A stretch of DNA of 64,000 bases from Choanephora cucurbitarum (Eukaryota > Mucoromycota > Mucoromycetes > Mucorales > Choanephoraceae), in NCBI GenBank assembly GCA_025331435.1, contig JAIWNI010000003.1, positions 62,001-126,000 of the forward strand. The letters are read 5' to 3'. Under the pieces are notes generated by a model. That model was not told the DNA's origin. It saw only the letters and a program-made list of their open reading frames with translations, and made no database searches. A program made the translations under genes and the position numbers. Position 1 is the stretch's first letter. Every line of letters starts with the position of its first letter. Below, piece by piece: positions 1 through 11,908 of the stretch.

Positions 1-1930
1 TATATAAGCACATGTCTATGTACTATGGTATATGCTTGCGTATAAAAAAAATTACCTTGCTTATACTTCATGACATGTATCATTCATCCAATAGTAAATA
101 CATCTATCCTTTCATGTACAAATCAAAGTAAAATCTTAAAAAAAATAAACATTCATTCAATCAATTTAACGTCTTTCGTTTTGAGACACATTTGCTTCAA
201 TACATCCTTTACATCTCTACTCTTGTTACTCTGGCATATGCTTAGACCATTTCTTTTCACTCTTTGAAGACACCTAGCCATAGCATAGACCTAGTGAGCA
301 TTTTATATATACTTGACAAATATAATCTTTGGTAGTCGCAATTCCTGGCGTGTCTTCCATTTACTTTAGTGCTCTAATCTTTTTAGTGATCTTCAAACCG
401 AAAGTGGCCAAACTTTTGTACTCAGGCCTATTTTTTTTTTTTTTGAGTTTTTGACCAGATGGAACCTATCTTGAAACTTGCTTTTTTTTTAGGTCATTGA
501 ACACCAATATAGAATGATGATATAAGATTGTAATTGCCTTTTTCTTTTATAAAACAAATACGGATATGTATCAACTAAGGTCAAATTAGAGTATGCTGTT
601 CATTGTTAGATCAAAATAAACAATATCAAGAGCTTATAAGTGCTTAGAGATTTTTAGAAAAGCTTAGTCCTGTTTGCTTTGCTTCGAATATACCTTATAG
701 ATAGAGTCTAAGTTCAATACAATGGTTTTCGAAGTTAACATAATCTAAACGATAAGACTAGGTTAAGCTACAGACAAAAGAATGTAAACATCTTACTACT
801 GATATTATGAGTCATACACTGCTTAAGAAAGGTGATATTTGTAACACTCCAAGTATAAATGGATTATCGATTGATCACCCAAATCTAAAGTTGAAGATAG
901 TACTTCTAATAAAACGTTATTAGCGATGCACTTTTGTTTCATGGACACTAAGCAGACTGCTCTTACTCCCTTAAAAAAACTACGTCGTTTTTATTTTAAT
1001 GAGGAGGAAGAGAGAGGGCTGCTGATTGACATGTTGTGTTGACCCACAAAAAGACAACCGCGACCCACTTCTTGTTTCAGGTGGTTATTTTATTAGTAGC
1101 AGCATCTATCATTTTAGTGCAAGGCTAGACCAGTTCATCTTGTTTTTTCTCTCTTTTTACTTTCTTCAACTGTCTTTGTAGTGATTTAGTGTAATAAACA
1201 AGCTTCACATTTTTTGAAAAACGTGCAAGTATGTATTTTATATCTGATGTCGAGTGCTCATGATATGTCTACCTGTTTATTTGCAGAATATCTCATCGTA
1301 TTTGGTAACATCATGTAGATCTTCTTCCACCGTTATCTAGAAGTCCGCTTACATATTTTCAGTACGTGCTCAAGTGGATCAAGAAGTGAAAGCCGAAACA
1401 TAAAGTAACATCAAATTCTCAACCTTGTGAGGAACTTCTTTATCGAATACAGGAGGTGCATCTTGTGTTAGTCAAATGATACTTTAACTAAGAAAAGGCA
1501 ATGGTCTCTATTTGTGACCAGCATCTTGGTACAGATTTATTTTTTAAAGTATACTATCACATTCTGTTTTGTGTAATCGAAATTAATGCAATCAGAATGG
1601 ACTTTATACAGTAACTAAATAACATACTTCAAACATTCTTTTGGTTTTGTCAATATAGCAACTTAGGGATTATCGTATACAAGAAGTTACTTACCATTTC
1701 GTTATGCAGAAAATGTAGATCTTAAACAAACGAACCATCATTGAACAAGACAGGACGGATATTTTTAGCACTGATGTTAATGTATAACAGCATAGCTTAG
1801 GTTGTTGTCAGGTTGTGTAATGCATTAATACGACATCCTTTTTTTTTGTTTATTTGTAGCTACCACCTAATGCTTTGTTTTGTTATTCAAACTTACAGAT
1901 TTTAATCGTTAATATATCTTTTTATTTCAG
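1..1930. other. AT-rich stretch, no assignable gene
   Basis: No reading frame here matches a family I know. Open frames are short and broken by stops. Two short stretches look weakly coding on the + strand, around 1080-1130 after a CAG acceptor-like site and around 1390-1480, but I could not join them in phase to each other or to the exons that follow. They may be upstream exons of the gene ending at 2304, or relics. Confidence 0.4.
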
Positions 1931-2304
1931 GATCGACAATAATTGCATATATCAGACATGAACTTGTAACAAAAGTCCGTCTTGGCTCATCTCTATGTAG
2001 TACAGATCAATGGATTTATCATGCCCGCCCAAGTCTGCTACCACGGCTTCAGTAAGAATAGGTTACCCAAACAATATACAGTACTAAGCGCTTTTCTCTT
2101 TCTCTTTCCTTTGGCAATCAATATAGCTCTTGAAGAGAAGGAAATTCTATTTATGGCTTTGTACTCGGTCTAGTCTACAGTGACGTTGTTAAGTCGCTTT
2201 TGTGTAATAGCACTCTTGCAGCTGTAAGCCTATTGCTTGGTCAACCATTTAAGCCTAAAGCAATTGGCAATGCTCAATCAGAGACTGAAAAAGAAGAAAT
2301 TTGA
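1931..2304 (+). CDS. candidate last two exons of an unrecognised gene
   Basis: I do not recognise this protein. One open stretch runs from a TTTATTTCAG acceptor (exon from 1931) to a GTAAGA donor after 2051. A second runs from a CTACAG acceptor (exon from 2181) to TGA at 2302-2304. The phases agree: the first ends with two bases of a codon and the second supplies the third. The joined product has a hydrophobic middle and a charged tail ending EKEEI. The start and upstream exons are not found, so it could also be chance open frame. Confidence 0.3.
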
Positions 2305-2838
2305 CCTTATTCATGCTTTTATTCAGTTCAAATGTGAGGTAAAACCCAAGAGTCATAGCTCCGCCCCTTGATATCCATAATAACCCATTAGTACCGAACT
2401 ACAAGAGGCAAAGTAGTCCTCCTTCAAACTATGGTACTCTTCACACTTCTTTTTCCAACAGTTGTAAAGACCGATTGAATCCTTTGATGCTTCTAGATAG
2501 CTTTCCTTGTTTTCCCTATTTTATAACCAATACCGTACAGATAAAAAGCCTTTTTTTTTCAATTGTGATTTTTCCGAAATAGTATCATTTTTTTTGTTCT
2601 GTTGTACATAACTGCTTTTTTTCCCTTTCTTTCCTCTCTCTCTCTCTCTTCACCCCCTTTTTTCTTACTTGTATAAAAAAAAGAAAGATAGTAAAAAGTC
2701 GAGTTATTTTTATGTATGCTGTATAAAGTCAAGAAAAAGTTTACTGTATGTTACATTTTTTCTTTAAAAAGAAGCAGGCTTTTTCATTTTTCTTAAACTT
2801 TACTGTTGATTAGGTCTTTGTATTAGCTCAATCTCTAA
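2305..2838. promoter_or_regulatory. upstream region of the RING gene
   Basis: This gene-free stretch precedes the ATG at 2839. It is pyrimidine-rich on the + strand, with a CT tract at about 2631-2652 and several T runs, which is common in fungal promoters. No specific factor site can be supported. Confidence 0.35.
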
Positions 2839-4420
2839 ATGCCTTCAACCACCAGATTAAGTCACCGTCACCAACCTTCTAATCTATCGTTTTCTTCGGC
2901 TTCTTCTTCTTCCTCCTCGACACGACCTGCTCTCCCTCAAATCTTGACTAATTCCGCTTCGAATGCCGTTAACTTCACCAGAAGTGCTACACCCACCTCC
3001 AGACGAGTGAGATCCCATTGGTTTACTCACTTTGTATTGAACTGGCGTCGAAGCTCACGACAGTCAAAACTGCTATTAGGACTATCCATGACATTTACAA
3101 CCATTCAAGTTATTGTTAGTATAGCCATTTTATTTCTTTCATGGGAAATGTATTGTGATAAACCACTGCGTGTGTTTGTCACAGTCTATATATTGAGATT
3201 GTTCTTGACTGCTCCTATCAGCATCTATCTTCATTTGGCTCCTCATCGGAGGCCAACCAGAAGTGCTGTATCTCCTCGTACCAGTGTGCGCTCCGAGTTA
3301 AGTGAAGCCTATGCCATGAGTGAGCGAAATCGACCTTTATCCTTACCTCCACCAGCTATGCCAACATCAACCCATCGATACCAATATCCTCCGTTTATAG
3401 CTCCTGCGCATCAACAGTCATCAGAGCAACATCTTATTACATCTTCATATCCATTACCATTTTCAGATGAAGATACAGTAAGAGCTTGGATTGATAGGTG
3501 TGTGTGTGTGTGTATCTGTGTGTGTTTGAGAGAAAGAGGGGGAGAGCCAAAGAGATAGGGATAGTGTTGATGATAAATAGATAAAGAGGGAGGGCCAATG
3601 AAACTGATATCATATAACTATAGAGCGAAATCTGCTTTGGATCTGTTTGGTGTTTTATGGTTCATCATTGGAAATTACATGTTGTTTACTTCTTCTACAT
3701 GCTCTGATACAGCTCAACCACTTTACTACTTTTCTCTTGTATTGATAGTATATGGCTATTTGATTCTTTCAGTACCTGTCTTTCTCTGTACATCCGTCAT
3801 CTTTTGTTTACCATGCGTTCTGGGTAACTTATTCATTTTAACCAGCTAACTGATACATGACTGACTTTTTTTTTCTGGTTATGTAGTTGGTATGCGTTTA
3901 CTTCATGTAGACGATGGTATCTATATGGGTGGTGCAACTGCTGAAGAAATAGCTATGATACCCGTCTATCGTTTCAAGTCCAATAATACACAAGAAAATA
4001 CTTCTAAACCCATTCAATCAACCCACATCATCGACATGAGCCAAATTATCCATCAGCATGATGAACCTAAGCAACAATTAAGTGCAATGGACAAGCTCAT
4101 GCTTCGTTTTGGTTTGATTGAGTCCAAGGGAAATGGCGAGGTAGAAGAACCTGAATACCAAATCCTAGAGATCCCAGATACTCAAGACCAAGTATGCGTC
4201 ATTTGCTTGTCCACCTATGAAGATGGTGATATATTGTGTAAACTATGGTAAGCAATTGCATCTAGTCAATCTACAGGACTTCCCTTCACTCATTAAGCTT
4301 AACTTTAGGTGTCAACATCATTTTCATAAAGCATGTGTACATGAATGGCTTGCTTTGAACTTTAGATGTCCAATGTGTAAACAAGACTCGAGAGGAAAAG
4401 ATGTTATGCTTGATGTATAA
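2839..4420 (+). CDS. four-TM RING-H2 E3 ubiquitin ligase
   Basis: Probable membrane-anchored E3 ubiquitin ligase. Exons are 2839-3497, 3624-3823, 3887-4247 and 4309-4420; all joins keep phase and give 443 residues. After a Ser-rich, disordered N-terminus there are about four hydrophobic segments (residues ~80-140 and ~220-290), including a FCLPC motif. The C-terminus is a RING-H2 finger: CVIC, then C-Q-H, H-F-H-K-A-C and C-P-M-C, matching CX2C...CXHX2HX2C...CX2C. The layout, a membrane block followed by a C-terminal RING with CLPC in the last TM, resembles plant At1g12760-type RING proteins (established family, from memory). Intron 1 starts inside a (GT)n run. Substrate and membrane are unknown. 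Confidence 0.85.
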
Positions 4421-4582
4421 ACTCTTCTTTCCCTCTCTCTCTTTATCATGCCCTCGTCTCCCCCCCCACCCCTCTCCCAGAAAAAAATTGTTACACGCAC
4501 TGTATATTATTTATCTCAACTTCCTTTTTATTTATTATCGCTTAATCTTGTATATGTCTTTTCTTTTAATTTCTCTCTCTCT

Positions 4583-5911
4583 TTAAATTAAAGTATTCCA
4601 ATCAATCGTCGGTCTACCATGACTCTCTAAATAATCATTGGCTTTCTTAAAATGACCACACTCAAAAAACCCACGATGAGCCGATAAAGGTGAAGGGTGA
4701 ACACTCTTCAAAATAAGGTGTTTCTTTCGAACATAGTTAGCTAGTTATCCTGAAAAAAAAAGACATCAATCATCTCACCTTATTATCAATACGAGCACCC
4801 TTTTTCTGTGCATGTGAACCCCATAGCATAAAGGCAATGTTGGATTTTTTTTCATTTAGATATTTGATGATAGCATCTTCAATTCAAGTCAATATGGTTA
4901 TGCAATCAATGCATATTTCTTGTTCTTCTTTCGTACCTGTGAGTTGTTCCCAACCTTGGTTTGCATGGCTACCTGCTTTATGTGCTTCAACACTCATACT
5001 TGTATTCAGCATCAATACACCTTGTTGTGCCCAGCTTTCTAAGTAACTAGTAAAGCATATTAGCTCTTTCCCTCAGTAAAATATACAAAGTTCCTTACCC
5101 ATGCTTTGGTATTTCAAAATCAGGATAGTCATTCTTCAACGCCTTGTACATATTAACCAATGAAGGAGGTACTCGTACACCCTTGATTACTGAAAAGCAA
5201 AGACCATGAGCTTGATTGAAGTTGTGGTAAGGATCTGTTGTATTTTTTGGCAGATGTCTTTAGTATTGTACACTCAAATAATAAGTCTACACTCTACCTT
5301 GCCCTAGAATGACAACTTTTACTTTTGAAGGTGGCGTATAATTGGACCAACTGTAGATTTGATCCACTTTGTTTTGTCAAAAAAAAAAACAAGCTCATGT
5401 CAAAATCATATCATGATACAATTGTCTAAGCTTACATGGAGGGAAAATAGTCTTTTTTGCGGCTAATTCTGCTTTCAGATATCTCTTTAGCTAATACAAT
5501 AATGAAGTTAGAGCAACTTATTGTCTCTTTCTCTCTCTTGAGAAAAGCATTTTACTTTACTTTCAAGAAGTAAGGTTTGACAAGTTCAGGAGCAAGTACT
5601 TTGAGCCAGTCATAGTTCATGGTACGTATTTCGAGATCAAGCAGTTCAAGTGTCTCCTCGTCTACATCCTTAAATAAAGCCTTAGGGTCTCTTTGTCCAT
5701 TCTCTTCAGGCGCGTCAATTTGAGTGTCTTGTTCAGTGCCATTATCCGAGACAATTTGTGGTGCTGTCATGACAGGTGCTTTTTGTACAGGCTTAAACAT
5801 AGAGAAGAGTGTAGCCTGCTTCTTCTTGGGTGCCTTTTCAGCTTCTGATTCGTGAGGACGCTTGCTCATGTTAACAATAGTCAAAGGTAAACGAAAAAAG
5901 AGGCGTTTCAT
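4583..5911 (-). CDS. UNG1: uracil-DNA glycosylase (family 1)
   Basis: Removes uracil from DNA to start base-excision repair. Seven exons on the minus strand: 5911-5561, 5490-5436, 5366-5298, 5234-5099, 5046-4937, 4876-4779 and 4723-4583; the joins are in phase and give 319 residues. Family hallmarks are present: ILGQDPYHN (water-activating Asp), GLCFSV, and the leucine-loop [12 protein letters not shown] with the catalytic His. The last intron has a CTAAC branch site and ends GAAAG. The N-terminus has a PIP-like motif, QATLFSMF, for PCNA binding. Two in-frame ATGs, at 5911 and 5869, would give a form with a basic hydrophobic leader and a form starting at MSKRPHES. The gene converges on the RING gene, 162 bp away. 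Confidence 0.93.
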
Positions 5912-6177
5912 AAAACACGCCTGTCATTCATCAACGCGTACGGGCTTTCAATATTGCATAGTTTTCTCTGAGAAAAAAAAAACTGCGCATGTTTCACGAA
6001 TATTTAAGAAAGTGCTGTGTGTTGTCTAACCATTCTATTCCTAAAAAAAAAGTATGATAGCTCTTTAGGATCTTGATTGATCTCTTTCCAATTCTTTTCC
6101 AAAGAAATAGATAGCTTAAGGGCTTTGGATATCTGTTAAACAAGCATATTTTATTCTGATACAAAAAGAAACAAAGT

Positions 6178-9100
6178 TTATGATTGCTTGTTTGTACGTC
6201 CACGCTTTCTAGATGCTTGTTCATTTTCTTGTTCTTTTCTATAAGGTGTCGTTCTTTCAACCACAGAAGTACCATCCTTGAAGCGCGTCTTGAAAAGCAC
6301 ATTGGCATTGTTAAACATACCATCTTTAAGAGAGACAACCAAGAATTGAGAGCCCTTGAAACGCGTTCGAAGCAATGAACCAATATTTTGAGTATGGGAA
6401 AGATCAAGGGCTGCATCTACTTCATCAAGAATATACATAGGTGCAGGCTTAAATTGAAGTAGAGAAAGGATAAGAGCCAAAGCTACCAAGGAACGCTGAC
6501 CACCACTCAGTTCAGTCAAACTCTGCTTCCAGACGCCACCTAAACAGACTTTGACTTCGAGACCGTCTGATATAGATTTACCTTCAGGTGCTTGAAGTTT
6601 ACATGTATTGCCATCTAACAGATCACCAAAGATCTCAGCAAAGTCCTTGTTCACTTTGGTATATGTCTTCTCAAGTGCTTCCAGCTTATAGTTTTCTAAT
6701 GTCTGGATGGTATCTTCAATCTTTTGCTTATCCTTCTGAACCGTTGTCAGCATTTCTTTCAATGAAGCTTCTTTCTTTTCCACACTTTTTTTTTAAAAAA
6801 ATAGTGGTAAATATAATATAAATGTAATCTTGACTTTTTTCCCTTTACCTGTCAATCATGTTCATAACACGCACATTGATCTTTTTACGCATTGTGTCAT
6901 GATTTGCACTTAATTGTTGTAATTGTCTTCTTGCATCTGCTAAATTGGTAGCTTGATAGTCATAAGCAGATCCAGGCTGACCAAAGTATCTTATCAACAT
7001 AACATAAAATAAGTCCATGTCCTTTAAATACAGAGGTATACATTCCACTTACTGTTTTTCATCTACAATCCATTCGTATTGTCTTTCCAAATCATACACT
7101 GCTTGTTCAGAGTTCTGTGTGTCCTTTTGATAGCGCTCATTCTCGTGCGTCATCTTTTGGATTCTCAAGTTATAATTGACAACCTCTGAAGACTTGCGAT
7201 CATGAATAGCCACCAAATCGTTAAACTCTTCATTGTGTGCATTCAAGATACGCTTCTCATTCTCTAGCTCTGCATTTGCTTCTGCTAAATCATGTTCGAT
7301 ATCTTTAATTTCTTGAGTGATGGACTTGATCTTGGTATTGTAATCAGCAATAGTTTCGTGCACTTTCTGCACATCTTGCTCTAACGTTTCCATATCTGAT
7401 TCCATTTGCTCTACATGAAGAAGTGTGAGAAAAACTAAAGGGTAGGAACTCTTTTTCCTTAACATACCGATTTCTAACTCACAAGTCTGCACTGAGCGTT
7501 CAAAATCCTTTAGTTTGCCAGCACTCTTCTTTAACTGTGATTTGAGCTTTTCTACACGAAGGTTCATCTCATCCAACTTGGTGTCTTTGTTGCTGTTGAA
7601 TTCGGCCATTTCATCTTCGATACGACGACACTTTTCGATTGCATTTGCCTTATTTGTCTTGGCCTGTTCTGCCACTGCCTCTTGCTGAGCAATGTATTCC
7701 TTCAACGATTGTACACGCGCAGCCAACTAAACAATCCATATAGTTATTAGCTCGATTTCAATTTCCTTAAAAAAACACACTTGCCTGTGCATGAGTACTC
7801 TTGCTCATTCGTTGCTCAAGCAATGTCAACTCATGTGATTTGAGATCAAGACGTTGCTTGCATTTCTTGTATTCAGCAATGGCTCTTTGAGAACCATGAA
7901 TTTCCTTTTCCAGATCTTGCAATATTTGTGTATGATGCTTGATGTCCTGACGCACCTTGTTGAGTTCTTGAATCTGAATCAAGATACCTGCCGAACTAGG
8001 CTTAGATCCACCTGATAGTGTACCGTGAGGATCATAGATATCACCATCCAAAGTCACTGACTTGATACGAATGTTCTTGTTGAATGTGACATCCTTGGCT
8101 GTCTTGGAGTCATCACAGATAAATGTAGTACCAAAGATCCATTCCATTGCTCTATAAACTTCGTCATCAAAGCCAACTAGACTTAAGGCCAAATGAACTT
8201 TCCCGGGTGCAATTGCCTGAGCAGCTGAAAGTTTTTTATCGGGCACTGTTTGACCTTGAATTTTGTTGAGTGGAATTAAGGTCCATCTGCGCTTCAATCG
8301 ACCATGATCCAAGAGTTGTGCACCTACTCTTTCATCTTCAACAACCACGTTGTACAATCTACCACCAGCACAGATTTCAAGGGCAGTTGAAGCTCCAAAG
8401 TGTTGTTCGTCTAGGTAAACCAATTCAGCTACAAGACCCTTGACTTTAGATCGATCGAATCCAGGTGTAGGGTCTGCATATTGGAAATCAAGATTGGACA
8501 GACGTCTACTAAGTGATTCTTGTTTCTACAATAAAGCGTCAGTTATTTCTTTTTCTTTAAGAAAGAAGAACAGATGAAGGAAATTCCACTGCTTAATTGC
8601 TTACGTCGTACAGATCATTCAGGATGTCTTGTTCTTCTCTCTTACGCTTCAACAAATTTTCTTCTGTCTCTGGGTTCCAATCCAAGGCATTCAGTTGTCG
8701 CTATATCAACATAATAAGAAACAACACATATCAGCATGCGATTATTATTTTTTACCTCTAATTCGCTAATCTCCAATTTCTTTTGTTCAAGTGCAGCAAC
8801 AGATCCTTGACTATCAGCTAGAGCTTTAGCAGCCTGAGGTTCCTTTTCAGCTAACTCTTTGCGTAAATGCTTGATTTTCAACAAAGCTTGCTCTTCTAGA
8901 GTTGAAGCTTGACTGACTGTGTGTCTGGATTGCTGCAATTGCTCCATGTAACCATTTTCATGTCCTTCTTCAGCAGAAATACCTGTTGTTAGTGTCTGAA
9001 CTAACTCATCTGTACTTCTCATTTCGTCTTGCTTTTGATCATAATCCTTTTTAAATAATTCGTATTCTTGGCGAATCTGTTGGTATGCTTCTTTCTTTTC

Positions 9101-10317
9101 ACTCAAAGAGCGTATCAACTATAGAATACAGCAATTAGCGCTAAAAGAAAAGTTATAGTCTTCTCTTTTCTTTACCTCTTCCTTTTGCGAAGCTAAATGG
9201 GACAAAGCCTTTTGTTCGTCCGCAGCAGAAGATTCCAACAGATCCTTTTTTGTCTTCAATCTGACTAACTGTGTAGAATAATCCTTAATGTGTTTCTCCA
9301 GATCTTTGGTCTTTTTGCCTGCAGAGGAAGACATCTTTTTGGAGATAGCTTCTTTCTGTTCAGCCACTTTCTTCAATTCCGCCTCCAACAGTTGAACGGC
9401 TTGAGTAAGTTCATTCATCTTGGCTTGTCGATTATGGAAATCTGAGCCAGATTTGTTGAGTCTTTCTTCATGCTTTTTGTATTCATACGAAATCACAAAT
9501 CGATTCAAGCGCTCCATCTCTGCTTCATTCTTTTGGAAGTCTAAATAAATCCTCTTTTCTGCACGTAAATGATCTAGTTTGGGGATGATATCTTCTAATA
9601 ATAAAGTGTTGATCTCTTCTACTTTGCGCTCCTTTTTCGCCATTGTGGCTAATGCTTTGTTTTTGCGATCTTCAAACATCTTGGTACCAGCTGCTTCTTC
9701 TACCATACTCAAGATTTCTGTAGGTCGCATGTTCAGTACTTTGGTGATCCGACCTTGCATGATCAAGAAATGAGGGTTGTTGATGTTTAGTTGAACAGAT
9801 TGAAACAAGTTTTGGACTGTCTGTTGCTGTGCATTATGACCATTGACAATATACTTTGTTCTTCCTCCCATCAGCACCTATAGTGATTTAGTACAACCAT
9901 TGAGAAATTAACAAGATCGATCTTACCTGACGTGTTACTGTGATCTGCTTATAAGCTTCAAAACCAACTGGACTTCGATCTCTATCTTCATTGTTGAAGA
10001 CAACAGTAACTGAAGCCTTTGTTACACCTGCTTGACCACGTTTGTAGATTAATTCTTGAAGGTTACTAGCTCGAACCTATTTCAATTCTATTAGAGAATA
10101 AAAAACAAAATAACAGAGATAACTCTCTAACCTGAGACAAGTTGGTAATGCCCAGAACGAAACAAATGGCATCCAAAATGTTTGATTTACCAGAACCATT
10201 AAGACCTGTGATCGCATTGAACTCTGGGTCCCAGCCAGTGATGTGAGTTCTAGAAACGTAAGACTTGAAGCCTTCAATTAATAACTCTTCAAGGTACATG
10301 ACTTCAGGGCCAAACAA
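6178..10317 (-). CDS. SMC2: condensin subunit SMC2
   Basis: ATPase core subunit of condensin, acting in mitotic chromosome compaction. Ten exons: 10317-10132, 10076-9927, 9877-9176, 9118-8756, 8700-8605, 8525-7785, 7726-7468, 7410-7053, 6989-6849 and 6784-6178, giving 1,200 residues, normal for SMC2. Visible are Walker [15 protein letters not shown] near the N-terminus, [21 protein letters not shown] typical of SMC2, two long coiled coils, a glycine-containing hinge (SGGSKP region), signature [15 protein letters not shown] and Walker [20 protein letters not shown]. The C-terminus is basic (RKRGRTNK). A second ATG at 10299 matches the usual family start better than the first. The intron between exons 6 and 7 is GC-AG. 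Confidence 0.95.
7727..7784 (-). other. GC-AG intron in SMC2
   Basis: The SMC2 exon ends CACAG and the intron begins GCAAGT, ending TTTAG. Using the nearby GTGTG as donor would break the reading frame of the following [11 protein letters not shown] segment, so the GC donor is required. Six donor bases after the exon fit U1 pairing well apart from the T-to-C change. Confidence 0.8.
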
Positions 10318-10389
10318 AAAAAAGTAAAAAACAAATTAGAACGTCTTTTTTTTTCTCTTTCAGAAAAAATCTCTCTCGCGCATTGAAAA
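10318..10389. promoter_or_regulatory. 72-bp divergent promoter of SMC2 and small gene
   Basis: The only space between the SMC2 start (-) and the ATG at 10390 (+). It is T/A rich with no clear TATA box. If both genes are real, their promoters must overlap in this short spacer. Confidence 0.4.
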
Positions 10390-11908
10390 ATGAACGCAGA
10401 ACAAATTTATCAGCATATTGAAAGATGTCAATGTAAAGGTTCTTTGAGGTCAGTCTATTCCTTGGAAGCGTTGAGCTGAAAAATATTGAATGTCAAAGCA
10501 GGGTTTGTATTTGGCGCATTGCTTTGATTTAGTAGTACTGCTTTGATCTAGTAACGCGTTTATTTGGTAACGCGTTTATTTTCCTTTTTCATTGTTCGAG
10601 TCGCACAACTTGATCAGCATAAAATGGTCGCCTAATGACATTTTACTTTTGGCTGGAAAAATTCAATAATACAGTCAGGCTTACAGTGTGAACCGAAATA
10701 AGCTGCGGATTTACAAACTCCGCGATTGGATCACGTAACCCATTGTTGTTCTTTGTTAGTCTTCTCATCACCTTTTTCTTAATAAACATACTAAAAAGAG
10801 CACTTCAGCAGTTATTCCCGTATCCAAAGAAGCTAAAAAGTATTTTTTCGAATATGATTACGGTAGATTAGTCGGCACTTTTATGTATGGAAGTAACACT
10901 GCTCAGATCGCTAGAGATCTTGACCTTCCTGAATCAACCGTACGATTAGCTTATAAAAGACTTTAGCAAACAAAGACCACTCTTCCTAAAGCTCCAAGTG
11001 GCAGAAAAAGACTTCTATCTCAAACTGATCTGAACGCGATTGAGACAAGCGTTCGTCGTCGACCTATTGAATCAATTAGGGCTCAACGTCGTCACTTTTT
11101 GAGTTCTGGCAAGAGGGTCTCTTTGTCCGCTTTTCGAGTAACCTTGATTCGCATGAACTTCAAATCACGCGTCGCAGCAAAAAAGCCAGCTCTGAAGCCC
11201 AGGCATAAAGATTCACGTTTGGCTTGGGTCAAAGAAAGGCTTAATTGGACAAAGTATGACTGGAACAAGGTAGTTTGGTCTGATGAGGCCAAATTCACCC
11301 TAAAGAGTGCTAATGCTGGAACTAGAGTGATCAGATAGGATGGAGAAAGATACGAGGAGAAACACATTAAAGGCATCCACAAGCTTGGTTTGGGCTCTGT
11401 GATGGTATGGGGATGCTTTCACGTAAATAATGTTAGCCCTTTAGTGGTACAATATGGATCAATTGATCAAAAAGTGTATGTTTAATGTTTGGTTATTTAT
11501 TACCTTCCCTGGATTGAAAAAGAGTCTGGGAAGACCAATATTGACTACATATTGCAGGAAGGCAATGCTCCATGTCATGTAGGAGTATACTCCATGTGTT
11601 TTAAAATGAAGACTATGACGAACATCCTTCATGGTGTAAGGTACTCATTGAATTTAGAATTCGCAACTTATTTCCGTTCACACTGTATTGTAGCATCTGA
11701 TGCCAATTCAAACATCCATAACATCAATACGCCTGTGATTACTACAACTGACGCAAACAATCATGAATCAAGTACCAATGCAAATACAAGTGACGACTAT
11801 AACGAAGATATTGAAAAGACTAAATCAAATATCAAAGAACAAATCAAAAGAAAATTACAAGAAGTTGAAGTATTACAGAAAAAGTTAAGACGACTAGAGG
11901 ATCTTTAA
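10390..11908 (+). CDS. small coiled-coil protein; intron carries a Tc1 element
   Basis: Not recognised. Exon 1 is 10390-10432 (start MNAEQIYQHIERCQ), with a GTAAAG donor. Exon 2 is 11694-11908, after a TTATTGTAG acceptor. The phases match and give 85 residues. The second half is a polar Asn/Thr-rich stretch followed by a leucine-heptad coiled coil that ends KLRRLEDL. Nearly all of the intron is a Tc1 element; without it the intron would be about 260 bp. The gene is divergent from SMC2. The joined model is an inference: the coiled-coil exon is convincing, the first exon less so. Confidence 0.45.
10684..10702 (+). repeat. left terminal inverted repeat of Tc1 element
   Basis: Nineteen bases starting CAGTG directly after TA. 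The reverse complement matches 11667-11685 at 18 of 19 positions. Confidence 0.9.
10829..11640 (+). pseudogene. Tc1/mariner transposase, broken
   Basis: The translated frame shows an N-terminal helix-turn-helix region (GSNTAQIARDLDLPESTVR), a basic linker, the first catalytic segment VVWSDEAKF, and GLGSVMVWGCF. The region of the second catalytic Asp reads LQEGNAPCH where functional relatives have an Asp before Asn (family knowledge), so the residue is Gly here. In-frame stops fall at 10964-10966 and 11336-11338, and a frameshift lies near 11480. The copy cannot make an active enzyme. Confidence 0.88.
11667..11685 (-). repeat. right terminal inverted repeat of Tc1 element
   Basis: Nineteen bases ending CACTG directly before TA, pairing with 10684-10702 with one mismatch. 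Confidence 0.9.

Larger units (their letters stand above)
10684..11685 (+). mobile_element. Tc1/mariner DNA transposon, 1,002 bp, inactive
   Basis: Bounded by 19-bp terminal inverted repeats, CAGTGTGAACCGAAATAAG on the left and CTTATTTCCGTTCACACTG on the right, which pair with one mismatch. Each end is flanked by TA (10682-10683 and 11686-11687), the target duplication of this superfamily. It encloses a broken transposase on the + strand. It lies in the intron of a small gene, a few bases from the acceptor. Confidence 0.9.

Noticed and set aside
70..267. 65-codon + strand open frame
   Set aside because: Composition is low-complexity and AT-driven, no motif and no splice partner.
3496..3560. 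(GT)n tract as a regulatory repeat
   Set aside because: It is the start of intron 1 of the RING gene and needs no further explanation.
4724..4760. Apparent frame break in the last UNG intron
   Set aside because: An acceptor at GAAAG (exon from 4723) with a CTAAC branch site restores frame and family alignment, so the gene is intact.
10540..10610. TTCGAGTCG and repeated AACGCGTTTATTT motif
   Set aside because: No tRNA fold; the short repeat is two units only and lies inside the predicted intron.
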